Source: an uncultured Oscillospiraceae bacterium (GTDB taxonomy: Bacteria > Bacillota > Clostridia > Oscillospirales > Ruminococcaceae). From it: a DNA stretch of 13,408 nt. The stretch covers positions 1 to 13,408 of the forward strand of contig CABUAH010000054.1 in NCBI GenBank assembly GCA_902489475.1. The letters are read 5' to 3'. The position numbers and the translations under genes are program-made. Shown piece by piece: positions 1 to 7,083 of this stretch. Position 1 is the stretch's first letter. Each line of letters begins with the position of its first letter. Under the pieces are notes generated by a model that did not search any database, was not told the DNA's origin, and was given only the letters and a program-made list of their open reading frames with translations.

Positions 1-1
1 C

Positions 2-1813
2 TTTTATATAAATTATGGTAAATGGATTAATGATGAAGGTGGACATAAAGAATGGAATTACTCAAGTACCAGAGGCGATTATATTTGGTATAATATTTGT
101 TATAGCGTATACCTAGAGCTTTTTTATAATCCTCAAATAGATCACACTTTACTTGAAGGTGTTGTATGGAAAACGAATTCTAGTTTTACCCTTACAAATG
201 AATATGCGATGAAAATTGAAACGGTAATGAATGATGCAAGTAATACGATAAGAGATTATAAAGTCAGTCCTTCGCCTACAAGCTTGATAACAAGGCTTGT
301 CTCCCAGTTAAGATCAACAGGAATTGCACAGCAGCTTAACACATATCAAAACGAAATTGAGAGTGAAAAAGATACGAAATATGACTACACGTTTACAAAG
401 CTTTATACCGATACTGACTTAGAAGAAGAGGAAGATGATTGGAATGTAGATGTAGTTGTACGGATAAACAAATTTCTGGAAAACGGATTTACGATAACTG
501 AAAATGTATATAAATACGACTATGATTTCGTTTTTGGAGCAATTGTACTGATTTCTGTATTAATTTGCCTATTAGCGGCAGGTATACGTCTGGTACGACT
601 GCTTTTGGATATTGTTTTTATGCAAATAATAGGTCCTATTGTATTTGCAAGTGACCTTCAGGAGTCGGGCAGAACAAAACGATTGTTATCAGAAGTAATT
701 TCTTCGTTTATAGTAATAATCATTGTTTTGCTTCTTATAAAGCTATACATCATAATACTTCTTTGGACATTTAATCAAAACATAAGTTGGATAACAAAGC
801 TTCTCATAGTATTCGGCGGTTGGAGATTTACTATTGACGGTCCGGATATTGTTACAAAGATTTGCGGAATTGACGCAGGTGTTAAATCAGGACAGGCTGC
901 TCTCTTAGGTGCATATGCCGCAGGACGTACTGCTGTTGGAGTTGGACGTGGTATCAGTCATGGCGTTGGACATACTTTATCAGGATTCGGCAGCGGTATA
1001 TATAACGGATCTAAAGGTGAAAACGGTAAGGGCTTTAAGGATACCGTAAAGGATGCCAAAGGCTTTGGAAAAGTTACAGCAGCATCGACATATGCTGCAG
1101 GAGCTGTTATAGGAAATGTGTACAGAGGAGAATATAAAAAAGATAACTTAAGAAGAAAAATAATTCCGGCATCTGAAAAGGATAGTAATAATGGCGCTAA
1201 ATCAAATAAAGATTTCTCTAAAGATGCTACTGTTTCAAAACCTGATGGCGGCGGTTCAAGCTCTGCCGAACTGGTTATGAGCAATCCTGATAATGGCAAT
1301 GAAACTACCGGAATTAATAATGCACAAGAAAATTCAAGATATGGTCATAGCTCTGTTGTTACTGCTTCTGATAGTGGGTCTGGCAATACTGAATCAGCTT
1401 CAGACAAAAGAGATAACAATAATGGTTCTACTTCTAGTGATAATGTGCAAAACCACACACAGTATAATAACGGTTCTGTAGCTACAAAATCTAAAGAAAC
1501 AAAGGATACTGCTTCTAATCAAAGCATTTCAGTGCCAAAATATGAAGGCAAAGCATTAACATCAAAAAAACCGGTCAAAAATAATTGGAGCAGAAACCAT
1601 CAAATTAAGAAATATGGTATAAATAGGCAACGCTTTAATAGCCAAAACCAATCTGCAAATCAATCGCCGGATATGAAAAAGCAACGAATCACAAATGAAT
1701 ATGAGGCTGGTTTTAACCAAGGAGTTGAAAAGCGAAAGCTTGAAAATCAAGTAAATTCAAGAGAAGGCGCAAACAAATTAAAAAACAGTAAACCCAAAGG
1801 AGCTGATAAGTAG
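2..1813 (+). CDS. VirB6/TrbL-like polytopic T4SS membrane protein, 5' end truncated by window
   Basis: Probable inner channel component of the conjugative T4SS. The frame is open from base 2 without a stop, so the ATG at 209 is internal and the real start lies upstream; 603 residues are visible. A hydrophilic, acidic segment (to about nt 520) is followed by closely spaced hydrophobic segments at about nt 527-655 and 685-830. Next comes a conserved-looking stretch containing GPDIVTKICGIDAG (about nt 840-880), then a Gly/Ala-rich region (nt 880-1130) and a long Asn/Ser/Lys-rich, probably disordered tail of about 220 residues. A hydrophobic core, a 'GPDI..ICGIDAG' motif and a Gly-rich tail, directly before PrgI-like and VirB4 genes, are typical of Gram-positive VirB6-like proteins. 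The family call rests on topology and gene order. The exact subfamily is uncertain. The TAG stop overlaps the next gene's start by one base. Confidence 0.75.
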   Translation, partial: FYINYGKWINDEGGHKEWNYSSTRGDYIWYNICYSVYLELFYNPQIDHTLLEGVVWKTNSSFTLTNEYAMKIETVMNDASNTIRDYKVSPSPTSLITRLVSQLRSTGIAQQLNTYQNEIESEKDTKYDYTFTKLYTDTDLEEEEDDWNVDVVVRINKFLENGFTITENVYKYDYDFVFGAIVLISVLICLLAAGIRLVRLLLDIVFMQIIGPIVFASDLQESGRTKRLLSEVISSFIVIIIVLLLIKLYIIILLWTFNQNISWITKLLIVFGGWRFTIDGPDIVTKICGIDAGVKSGQAALLGAYAAGRTAVGVGRGISHGVGHTLSGFGSGIYNGSKGENGKGFKDTVKDAKGFGKVTAASTYAAGAVIGNVYRGEYKKDNLRRKIIPASEKDSNNGAKSNKDFSKDATVSKPDGGGSSSAELVMSNPDNGNETTGINNAQENSRYGHSSVVTASDSGSGNTESASDKRDNNNGSTSSDNVQNHTQYNNGSVATKSKETKDTASNQSISVPKYEGKALTSKKPVKNNWSRNHQIKKYGINRQRFNSQNQSANQSPDMKKQRITNEYEAGFNQGVEKRKLENQVNSREGANKLKNSKPKGADK

Positions 1814-2208
1814 TGGGAATGATACCTAAATCAACAACATCTGAGAATAAGATATGGAAAAACTTTACCATGTCACGAATTATCGGACTCATAATTGCTT
1901 TTGTAATGGGAATTTTTATAGGTCCGCTTTTGTGTCAGACATGGGGATCTGTATTATTAACCGCCGGTAATGTCATAGGTTTTTTTATACTTTCAGCAAA
2001 AGATGTAATAAATCCTCGTCAAAAGTTTTATATGGGATATAAAGCATGGCTTATATCCCATATTAAGCCTAAAACGTATTACAGCGACACGGCAGATAAA
2101 GCTATTGAATATTTCAGGAAGGAGGAAAATTGTACAAATGAAAAATATCTCAGAAAAAACAAAAAAGAGGCACAGCATCACAAAGCGAAGAGAACATTTA
2201 AGGAATAA
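1813..2208 (+). CDS. PrgI/VirB3-like small T4SS membrane protein
   Basis: A 131-residue protein with a basic N-terminus, two adjacent hydrophobic segments (about residues 21-39 and 44-62), and a basic, hydrophilic C-terminus rich in Lys and His. It includes the segment NPRQKFYMGYKAWLISHIKP just after the second membrane span. Small two-span proteins immediately before virB4 in Gram-positive T4SS loci are PrgI/TcpE-type, equivalent in position to VirB3, and are thought to help anchor VirB4. The GTG start at 1813 shares its G with the stop of the upstream gene (TAGTG) and has AAAGGAG at 1796-1802, 10 nt upstream. An in-frame ATG at 1819 is possible but is 16 nt from that site. The 3' end overlaps virB4 by 71 nt, indicating tight translational coupling. 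Confidence 0.72.
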   Translation: MGMIPKSTTSENKIWKNFTMSRIIGLIIAFVMGIFIGPLLCQTWGSVLLTAGNVIGFFILSAKDVINPRQKFYMGYKAWLISHIKPKTYYSDTADKAIEYFRKEENCTNEKYLRKNKKEAQHHKAKRTFKE

Positions 2209-4624
2209 ACAGGAAAAGCCAATTGTTGAAGCTCAGCTTATTAGTAAAATATTTAAAATCTATAGCGACAGTAACAAAGATAACACAGTTGTTTTAAAAA
2301 CAGCAACAGATAGTGTTTATGTTGCTGTCGTTTCAATTTTCGGCTGCGATATTATGAACTTTAAAGACAATGATGTTAGAAACGCTTTTAATTCATATGC
2401 AAGTGCGACAATGGCTATTAAAGCGCTTGACTATAAGTATGTATTTACGGATTCAAGTCCAATACTTGATGAACAGAAAAAACATATTGAGTATAGGCTT
2501 TCAAAAGTAGATAATCCAAAATGTAAAGAAATACTGAATCGTGAGTATGAATGGATGAGCAATATTGAAGTCAATCAAAATGACAGACAAGCATATCTAT
2601 TAGTTTACGGAAAAAACATCAGCGAACTTAACGAAGCGGTATATCGATACATGAATAGCATGATCGGTTACTGCAATGTGCAAAGGCTCAGTGCAGACGA
2701 TGAGTTGTTCTTCATGAAAAAGTTACTGCACAGAGGCAGCGACTTTAATTCTGAAGAAATTATGCCAAAGCAGATTGATATTTTCAGTAATTATTATGTT
2801 GTAAACAATCAAAAATACTGTACAACTATTACTTGTCACGAATTTCCATCGTACATAGATGATTTAACATTTGCGTATCTATTCACCAATTTGCAGGGAG
2901 CAGAAATCACCTTGGACACTTATATGCAGCAAACAAGTCAAACAGTAGATGAGCTTAAACGTTCAATTCGTGAGATCGAATCAAGAAGCAGTATTTCTCA
3001 GGAAAGAACAGACGAGCTTGACAACTATAGAGATCAGTCGGATTTAGAGAGTTTGTATGATAGCATTCGTTCGTCAAATGAGCATATGATGAAATCGACC
3101 TTGCGTATACATTTGTCAGCTGACAGTGAGGAAGAGCTTAACAAATATATAAGCGATACTATGTTAAACCTTGCCGAAATAGGAATTGATGCCCATATAA
3201 GCGAAAATGAAATGCTATCAGAATATGGATCTCTTGTAATGATGAATAATAATATGCTTACGGCAATCCCCTTGCAGGAAACATTCAAAAGACAGTATCC
3301 GTTTTATTATCAATCCTTGATAGATAATAACGGTTTGTATTTCGGAGAAACATATACGCACGGATTAGTTATACTTGATACATTTTTAAATGACAGAAAA
3401 CTCAGGACATCATATGATATGCTGCTTATCGGCGTTAAGGGAAGCGGTAAATCTGCAACACTTAAGGCTATGGCTCAAAACGCACTTGCACTTGGACATA
3501 AAGTAATGCTCATAGATATTGAGCGAGAATATTACGGTATCTGCTCTGAATTTGGCGGTAAAGTAATTAAGCTAAATAAAAACTCATTGCTCAATCCTTT
3601 GGAACTCAGGCGCTCAGCGATTGCAGAGATTGATAACGAGGGTGTTACTAATGTGTCTTCCGAAGCAGCAGCATCTACCAACTTTGCATCGGAAATGTCA
3701 AGAATTTCAGCGTTTTTTAATCAGTACATACCATCAATTAACGACTTAGAAATGGCTGAAATTAAAGATTTGCTCTACGAAACATTTAAACGATTCGGTA
3801 TAGATGAAACAACAGAATTATCTTCACTAAAGCATACGGATTTTCCGATTTTTTCTGATTTGATGGAAACGGTAAGGAACAGATTGTATCAAGATGACGA
3901 CATTCATTATAAGAAAGATCTTACAGAAACTAAAAAAGGCGTTTATGAACGTATTGAAGCGTGGTTAAAACCTCTTGCTGAAGGTATATACGCTTCAATG
4001 TTTAATGGTCACAGCACCGTTAGAATAACAGACGAAAAACTTATAGTATTTGATGTACAAGCTTTAGCTGAACTTGAAGAAAACATCTATAATGCGGTTT
4101 TGTTTCAGGTACTGTCGATGATGTGGTCAGAAACTTGCGATAATGCCTATTATAATAAAGTTATCAACAAAGCCTATGATAGGTCATACATTATATCGCT
4201 TATAGATGAGGCTCACAGATTTATCAACACTAAAAATCCGGAATGTACTAAATTTATTGAGAAAATGGGAAGACGTGCGAGGAAATACGATGCCGGACTT
4301 TGGTTTGCTTCTCAGTCTATTACAGACTTTTTCCCTGATGGTACTTCAGAGGGAACAGAAATTATTAAGACGATTTTTGGATTAATACAATATAAACTCA
4401 TAATGAAGCAACCTCCGGAAGCCGTTAGCACTCTAATGAAAGCTTTTCCTCAGTTTACAGAGTCGGAATTGTTAAGCACCGATAATTTTATTCCGGGAGA
4501 AATGCTTATGAGCTTGGGCGGTAAAATGAAGCTCAGGTGTCAACGGTATATTCCGCCGGAGGACTTTGCATATTTCGGAAACTCACGGGACAAACAATTT
4601 TTAGGTGGTGATATTGATGAGTAA
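2138..4624 (+). CDS. VirB4-family conjugation ATPase
   Basis: Cytoplasmic ATPase that powers the mating channel; 828 residues from the ATG at 2138. This start has AAGGAGG at 2119-2125, whereas an upstream in-frame TTG at 2105 would lie before that site. The N-terminal half (about residues 1-410) is the VirB4 membrane-associated and substrate domain. The C-terminal RecA-like domain carries Walker A GVKGSGKS (residues 432-439) and Walker B ending LIDEAH (688-693, acidic pair D690-E691). The segment RRARKYDAGLWFASQS follows and contains the Arg- and Gln-bearing motifs characteristic of VirB4/TraE/PrgJ proteins. No catalytic residue appears missing and the length is normal for Gram-positive VirB4. 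It sits between the PrgI-like gene (71-nt overlap) and a small membrane protein (8-nt ATGAGTAA overlap), so it is part of one operon. Confidence 0.93.
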   Translation: MKNISEKTKKRHSITKRREHLRNKQEKPIVEAQLISKIFKIYSDSNKDNTVVLKTATDSVYVAVVSIFGCDIMNFKDNDVRNAFNSYASATMAIKALDYKYVFTDSSPILDEQKKHIEYRLSKVDNPKCKEILNREYEWMSNIEVNQNDRQAYLLVYGKNISELNEAVYRYMNSMIGYCNVQRLSADDELFFMKKLLHRGSDFNSEEIMPKQIDIFSNYYVVNNQKYCTTITCHEFPSYIDDLTFAYLFTNLQGAEITLDTYMQQTSQTVDELKRSIREIESRSSISQERTDELDNYRDQSDLESLYDSIRSSNEHMMKSTLRIHLSADSEEELNKYISDTMLNLAEIGIDAHISENEMLSEYGSLVMMNNNMLTAIPLQETFKRQYPFYYQSLIDNNGLYFGETYTHGLVILDTFLNDRKLRTSYDMLLIGVKGSGKSATLKAMAQNALALGHKVMLIDIEREYYGICSEFGGKVIKLNKNSLLNPLELRRSAIAEIDNEGVTNVSSEAAASTNFASEMSRISAFFNQYIPSINDLEMAEIKDLLYETFKRFGIDETTELSSLKHTDFPIFSDLMETVRNRLYQDDDIHYKKDLTETKKGVYERIEAWLKPLAEGIYASMFNGHSTVRITDEKLIVFDVQALAELEENIYNAVLFQVLSMMWSETCDNAYYNKVINKAYDRSYIISLIDEAHRFINTKNPECTKFIEKMGRRARKYDAGLWFASQSITDFFPDGTSEGTEIIKTIFGLIQYKLIMKQPPEAVSTLMKAFPQFTESELLSTDNFIPGEMLMSLGGKMKLRCQRYIPPEDFAYFGNSRDKQFLGGDIDE

Positions 4625-5369
4625 ACTAAGTGACAGGATCAATACGGTATCAGACAAGCTTCAATCTGCACAAAAGCATACTTTGTCTACAAAATCACGA
4701 GGTGGAAAGTTTTACGCTGCATTTACCATTTGCATGGCTATAATCTATATTCTAGCCTTTTCTTCAAAGCCATTATCAATGCTTTCCGGAAATGATAAAG
4801 AAGATATACTGAGTGAAGACTATAATCAAACGCTATCTATTGAAAATGAATACGATTTAAAGATTACAAATGCACAAATTAACAATGGTAATAAAGAGTT
4901 AAGATTTGATTTATTACTAAAACGGTATTTTGAACATTACAACTATTCAACAGATACTGATTACAGTACTCCCGCTATTACAGAGCCACGCATCATTAAA
5001 GTGCTGTTTGATGCAAATAGCATTAATGAAGAATCTGCTAAATTTAATGTTGTGGAAAATGAGGATAACGAGTTTCACAGCACAGTAACAGTAAAATTTG
5101 AAGAGTTAGATTTTAAAAGCTGTGTGATTCTATTTGAATATGAAAAACTTCCCTTTACAGACAGTGACACAGTCGATGATTTTGGAAATATTATTAAGGG
5201 TGAAAAACACTCAAGCGAAATGTGTAAATGCTATGTTAGCATCGCACATAATGATTTTAACGAAGTTGATAAATGGGAGAATGTAGAATTTGCAGAACCT
5301 AATACAGAGCCGGAAACAGAACTCATACCAGCTGTTACAACAAAATCTAAAGGAGTGAAACATCAATGA
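4617..5369 (+). CDS. single-pass membrane protein of the T4SS operon, function unknown
   Basis: 250 residues, not assigned to a family by eye. A basic cytoplasmic N-terminus (about 30 residues) precedes one hydrophobic span (about residues 32-48). A hydrophilic, acidic outer domain rich in beta-forming alternation follows (for example residues beginning LKITNAQI, RIIKVLF, STVTVKF, SCVILFEY). It ends in a Pro/Thr/Glu-rich tail. The beta-rich domain could be an immunoglobulin-like or other sandwich fold. The topology (short inside, one span, extracytoplasmic domain) resembles VirB8/TcpC-type scaffold proteins, but no VirB8 signature is evident. The ATG at 4617 overlaps the virB4 stop by 8 nt (ATGAGTAA) with a weak AGGTGG at 4603-4608, so translation is probably coupled. 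The alternative GTG at 4605 would add four residues and lacks a usable site. The stop overlaps the next ATG (ATGA). Confidence 0.75.
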   Translation: MSKLSDRINTVSDKLQSAQKHTLSTKSRGGKFYAAFTICMAIIYILAFSSKPLSMLSGNDKEDILSEDYNQTLSIENEYDLKITNAQINNGNKELRFDLLLKRYFEHYNYSTDTDYSTPAITEPRIIKVLFDANSINEESAKFNVVENEDNEFHSTVTVKFEELDFKSCVILFEYEKLPFTDSDTVDDFGNIIKGEKHSSEMCKCYVSIAHNDFNEVDKWENVEFAEPNTEPETELIPAVTTKSKGVKHQ

Positions 5370-5677
5370 TTTTTAAAAGTAAAAACAACAATGTAAGATT
5401 AAATGGATTTGTGAATACCGATCCCCAAATCAGCAATATCTCTCAGTATGCTATAGAATTTCAATTAGCAGTCCCCCGCCCTGTAAGCAAAGGAGAACGG
5501 CAATATCATGATTTTGTCTGTATCTATGCTTCAGATTATGGCACAGTGAAATTCTGTAAGGAAAATTTGCAAAAGGGCAAGACAATTTGCGTTAAAGGCG
5601 AACTTAGGAAATTTAAAGACGGTTCATTCAAAGTGTGTTCTTCAGATATAACACTATCGTCAAATTTAAAGTATTAA
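5366..5677 (+). CDS. short SSB-like OB-fold protein
   Basis: 103 residues resembling the OB-fold core of bacterial single-stranded DNA-binding proteins: an N-terminal NNVRLNGFVNTDPQI strand pair, FQLAVPRPV, a DFVCIYASDYGTVKFC segment, and KGKTICVKGELRKF near the end. The matching positions in canonical SSB are 'N.v.l.G.l..dPe', 'F.lAv.Rp', 'dfi.c.a....a.f....l.KG..v.V.G.l'. The protein ends right after the fold and has no acidic C-terminal tip, so it would not be expected to recruit SSB partner proteins as housekeeping SSB does. The ATG overlaps the preceding stop (ATGA at 5366-5369) and has AAAGGAG at 5349-5355. A role in covering transferred single-stranded DNA is inferred from context. It is followed after 14 nt by a second, broken SSB gene. 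Confidence 0.72.
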   Translation: MIFKSKNNNVRLNGFVNTDPQISNISQYAIEFQLAVPRPVSKGERQYHDFVCIYASDYGTVKFCKENLQKGKTICVKGELRKFKDGSFKVCSSDITLSSNLKY

Positions 5678-5691
5678 TGGAGGAAATCAAA

Positions 5692-6110
5692 ATGTTAAAT
5701 TCAGCAACTTTTAATGGTAGATTAACTGCAACACCGGAAATTAAAATTGCTAAAAACGGTAAAGCATTCACACGATTTACAATCGCTGTTGATCGTCCTT
5801 ATAGGAACAAGAATAACGAACGAGACACAGATTTTTTTATCTGTAACGCATTTGAAGCTTTAGAAAAATCATATGTGATCATTTTACCAAAGGCGATGGC
5901 ATAATTGTAAAAGGTCCTATGCGTAATGTAAGGTTTACAACTAAAGACGGAGAAATTATTAACGGATCGATACTGTTGGTAACCGAATTCGACTTCCCTG
6001 TTGCTCGTCCGCAAGAAAAATCTGCGACGATTGCTAAAGCATTAAGTGAATCCGAAATAGACGATTTTGAAGAAATTTTGCCGGCAAATCAAGAATTTCC
6101 GCAGCAATAA
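5692..6110 (+). pseudogene. SSB gene interrupted by a frame change near 5865-5880
   Basis: The first frame (ATG 5692, GGAGG at 5679-5683) reads MLNSATFNGRLTATPEI, then FTRFTIAVDRP and DTDFFICNAF, an evident SSB N-terminal half, but stops at 5904 after an unrelated tail. From about 5876 the -1 frame continues the SSB fold with DHFTKGDGIIVKGPMRN, then VTEFDFPVARP and an acidic tail DDFEEILP, stopping at 6110. Restoring one base around 5875-5877 would give a continuous protein of about 139 residues, typical for SSB including the acidic C-terminal region. The simplest reading is a one-base deletion making a pseudogene. A sequencing error, or a -1 ribosomal frameshift (the break is in the right direction), cannot be excluded. 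No classical slippery heptamer is visible; the nearest run is gaa aaa at about 5864-5869. Confidence 0.8.
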
Positions 6111-6130
6111 TAAATATGAATTTTAATGGT

Positions 6131-6165
6131 GAGTGGGACTTTATGTCTCACTCAAATTCTTTTTT
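6131..6165 (+). repeat. TGGGAC-type palindrome, copy 1, with T-rich tail
   Basis: GAGTGGGAC (6131-6139) pairs with GTCTCACTC (6145-6153) as nine pairs including one G·U, around a TTTAT loop, and is followed by a run of Ts at 6160-6165. The shape resembles a weak intrinsic terminator between the SSB and the 6178 gene. However, the element recurs upstream of the relaxase and virD4 genes, so a regulatory or repeat role is as likely. The ribosome binding site of the next gene begins about 12 nt after the stem. Confidence 0.65.
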
Positions 6166-6177
6166 AGGAGAAAAATC

Positions 6178-6498
6178 ATGAAACTAACTATCAGATTAGA
6201 TGACGATTTGGCAAGCAAACTTGATATTACATTTAAAAATCAAACTAAGAAATTTAAAACTAAGAATTTTTACAATTTGGAGTCATATATAAAATTAAAT
6301 AATCCTTCAATCTCAAATTTCTTACCTGAAATTATTAAGTCAATTTGTAAGGAAGCCATTAATCAAAACATCGAAGAAAACAGAATGCTTGTAAAAGAAG
6401 TTATCAGAACGACCGAACTCGCCTGTGCAAAAATCAGTAATGTTGCTGATAGTCTTATAGACTATGTTCCTCAAGAAATTGATCTTGAGGAAACTTAA
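6178..6498 (+). CDS. possible ribbon-helix-helix DNA-binding protein
   Basis: 106 residues. The N-terminus, MKLTIRLDDDLASKLD, has the alternating strand plus 'D..L...L' helix expected of an RHH (CopG/Arc/MobC-like) protein. A Lys/Asn/Phe-rich insertion follows, then two helical stretches: SISNFLPEIIKSICKEAINQ, and a coiled-coil-like segment near residues 65-95. The final tail is acidic. The insertion makes it an atypical RHH, so the fold is an inference from pattern. The start is the ATG at 6178 with TTAGGAG at 6164-6170; an upstream in-frame extension to 6133 would run through the hairpin and is unlikely. It lies between the SSB genes and the repeat array at 6517-6652. A protein that binds that array and controls either the relaxosome or its own region is the obvious hypothesis, but it is unproven. 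Confidence 0.62.
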   Translation: MKLTIRLDDDLASKLDITFKNQTKKFKTKNFYNLESYIKLNNPSISNFLPEIIKSICKEAINQNIEENRMLVKEVIRTTELACAKISNVADSLIDYVPQEIDLEET

Positions 6499-6516
6499 TT
6501 TTTTTACTTTTTTGAT

Positions 6517-6652
6517 GTGACACAAAGTGCTACAAGCAGTCAAAAAGGCGTTGCACAACGTAATACAAATTGTAAAACATTGTGTTACATCATTAAAAAT
6601 GCGTATAACAACGTATCACAAATGTTTAAAATCCGTGTGACAACGTGTCACA
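6517..6652 (+). repeat. five iteron-like 18-bp repeats
   Basis: Copies start at 6517, 6550, 6572, 6603 and 6635 (18 bp each). The shared pattern is GTNNNACA-NN-GTNNNACA, and ten of the 18 columns are identical in all five copies. Each copy is thus two half-sites 10 bp apart. Start-to-start distances of 33, 22, 31 and 32 bp are close to three, two, three and three helical turns, so all copies would face the same side of the DNA. The last copy is also a perfect palindrome, TGTGACA-ACG-TGTCACA (6636-6652). The array looks like binding sites for an oligomeric protein (relaxosome accessory factor, partition protein or repressor). Confidence 0.75.
6580..6609 (+). promoter_or_regulatory. weak candidate promoter inside the repeat array
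   Basis: TTGTGT (6580-6585) and TATAAC (6604-6609) are 18 bp apart and resemble sigma-A -35 and -10 boxes. The -10 box lies within the fourth repeat copy, so a protein bound to the array would cover it. It would drive the small genes and relaxase downstream with a leader of about 190 nt. The match is weak and in an AT-rich region, so it is only a suggestion. Confidence 0.22.
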
Positions 6653-6671
6653 TCGCCGTCATTTTTTTTGA

Positions 6672-6774
6672 GCGAAAGCCCAGTTTTACTGGGTTTCGCA
6701 ACCGGAGTGCTGGCACTCCTTTATGCTCCTTGATTGAATGGAGCGAAGCGGAGTGAAATCAAGCGGGCGCCCCG
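6672..6774 (+). other. putative origin of transfer (oriT): three inverted repeats and GC-rich candidate nic region
   Basis: Three secondary structures follow in series. The first has arms 6672-6683 and 6689-6699, with 11 pairs, one bulged G at 6678 and a TTTTA loop. The second is GGAGTGC/GCACTCC (6704-6710/6713-6719) with a two-base loop. The third is CTTGATT/AATCAAG (6729-6735/6757-6763). The third is followed at once by a GC-rich patch, CGGGCGCCCCG (6764-6774), striking in AT-rich surroundings. An inverted repeat just before a GCGCCC-containing site recalls RSF1010-type nic regions. Position between small possible DNA-binding protein genes and upstream of the relaxase supports oriT. The nicked strand and exact nic base are not determined. 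Confidence 0.6.
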
Positions 6775-6807
6775 TTTTTCATATTTATATTTAGAATGGA
6801 GGAAGTT

Positions 6808-7083
6808 ATGAAAGACCAATTTATTAGTGCGAGATCAAACCCGGAACTTGAAAGCATCATAAACATATGTTTATCACACAACAGATACTTAACAACGACT
6901 ACTGAACTAATAAAATATTCGATTTGCTTTTATGCGGTAGTATCAGGATTCATACCTGTTGAAAATGTTCCAAATGATATTCGTGGAAGACTGTCGCTTA
7001 TTATTGACGGACTGAATTTAGGAAGCAGCTCAATAAGATTTCCAAAAACTCGGAGGTGCAATTATCTGTACTTAACAATATGA
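6808..7083 (+). CDS. small protein next to oriT, possible RHH relaxosome accessory factor
   Basis: 91 residues. The N-terminal part fits a strand-helix-helix pattern of RHH proteins: MKDQFISAR as strand, NPELESIINICLSHNRYL as first helix, TTTTELIKYSICFYAVV as second helix. A hydrophobic segment and a basic end (FPKTRRCNYLYLTI) follow. The ATG at 6808 is chosen because GGAGG at 6798-6802 precedes it; the in-frame ATG at 6796 would overlap that site. It lies directly after the putative oriT and before the relaxase, where small nicking auxiliary proteins (MobC-like, or the auxiliary proteins of pLS20-type MobL systems) are often encoded. Its family is not recognised with certainty, and function is inferred from position. 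Confidence 0.6.
   Translation: MKDQFISARSNPELESIINICLSHNRYLTTTTELIKYSICFYAVVSGFIPVENVPNDIRGRLSLIIDGLNLGSSSIRFPKTRRCNYLYLTI

Noticed and set aside
42..59. GTGGACATAAAGAATGG as a fifth palindrome copy
   Set aside because: It shares only the GGACATAAAG core with copy 2; the second arm does not pair, so a chance match in coding sequence is more likely.
209..211. ATG at 209 as the start of the first gene
   Set aside because: The frame is open from base 2, no ribosome binding site precedes 209, and the upstream peptide looks coding; the gene is truncated by the window.
958..1299. 113-residue frame on the - strand within the VirB6-like gene
   Set aside because: Pro/Leu-rich shadow of the Gly/Lys/Ser-rich sense protein, no start signals; not a gene.
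2105..2107. TTG at 2105 as the virB4 start
   Set aside because: It lies before the strong AAGGAGG (2119-2125); the ATG at 2138 is correctly spaced behind that site.
6517..6652. The repeat array as a CRISPR
   Set aside because: Repeats are only 18 bp with degenerate positions, spacers are 4-15 bp, and no cas genes are present.
6517..6756. 79-residue + strand frame across the repeat array and hairpins
   Set aside because: It starts at a GTG inside the first repeat, lacks a ribosome binding site, and its content follows from repeats and inverted repeats; not supported as a gene.
6786..6791. TATATT as a -10 box for the 6808 gene
   Set aside because: No acceptable -35 box at 16-18 bp; that spot is the GC-rich nic candidate. 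The start site would also fall on the ribosome binding site.
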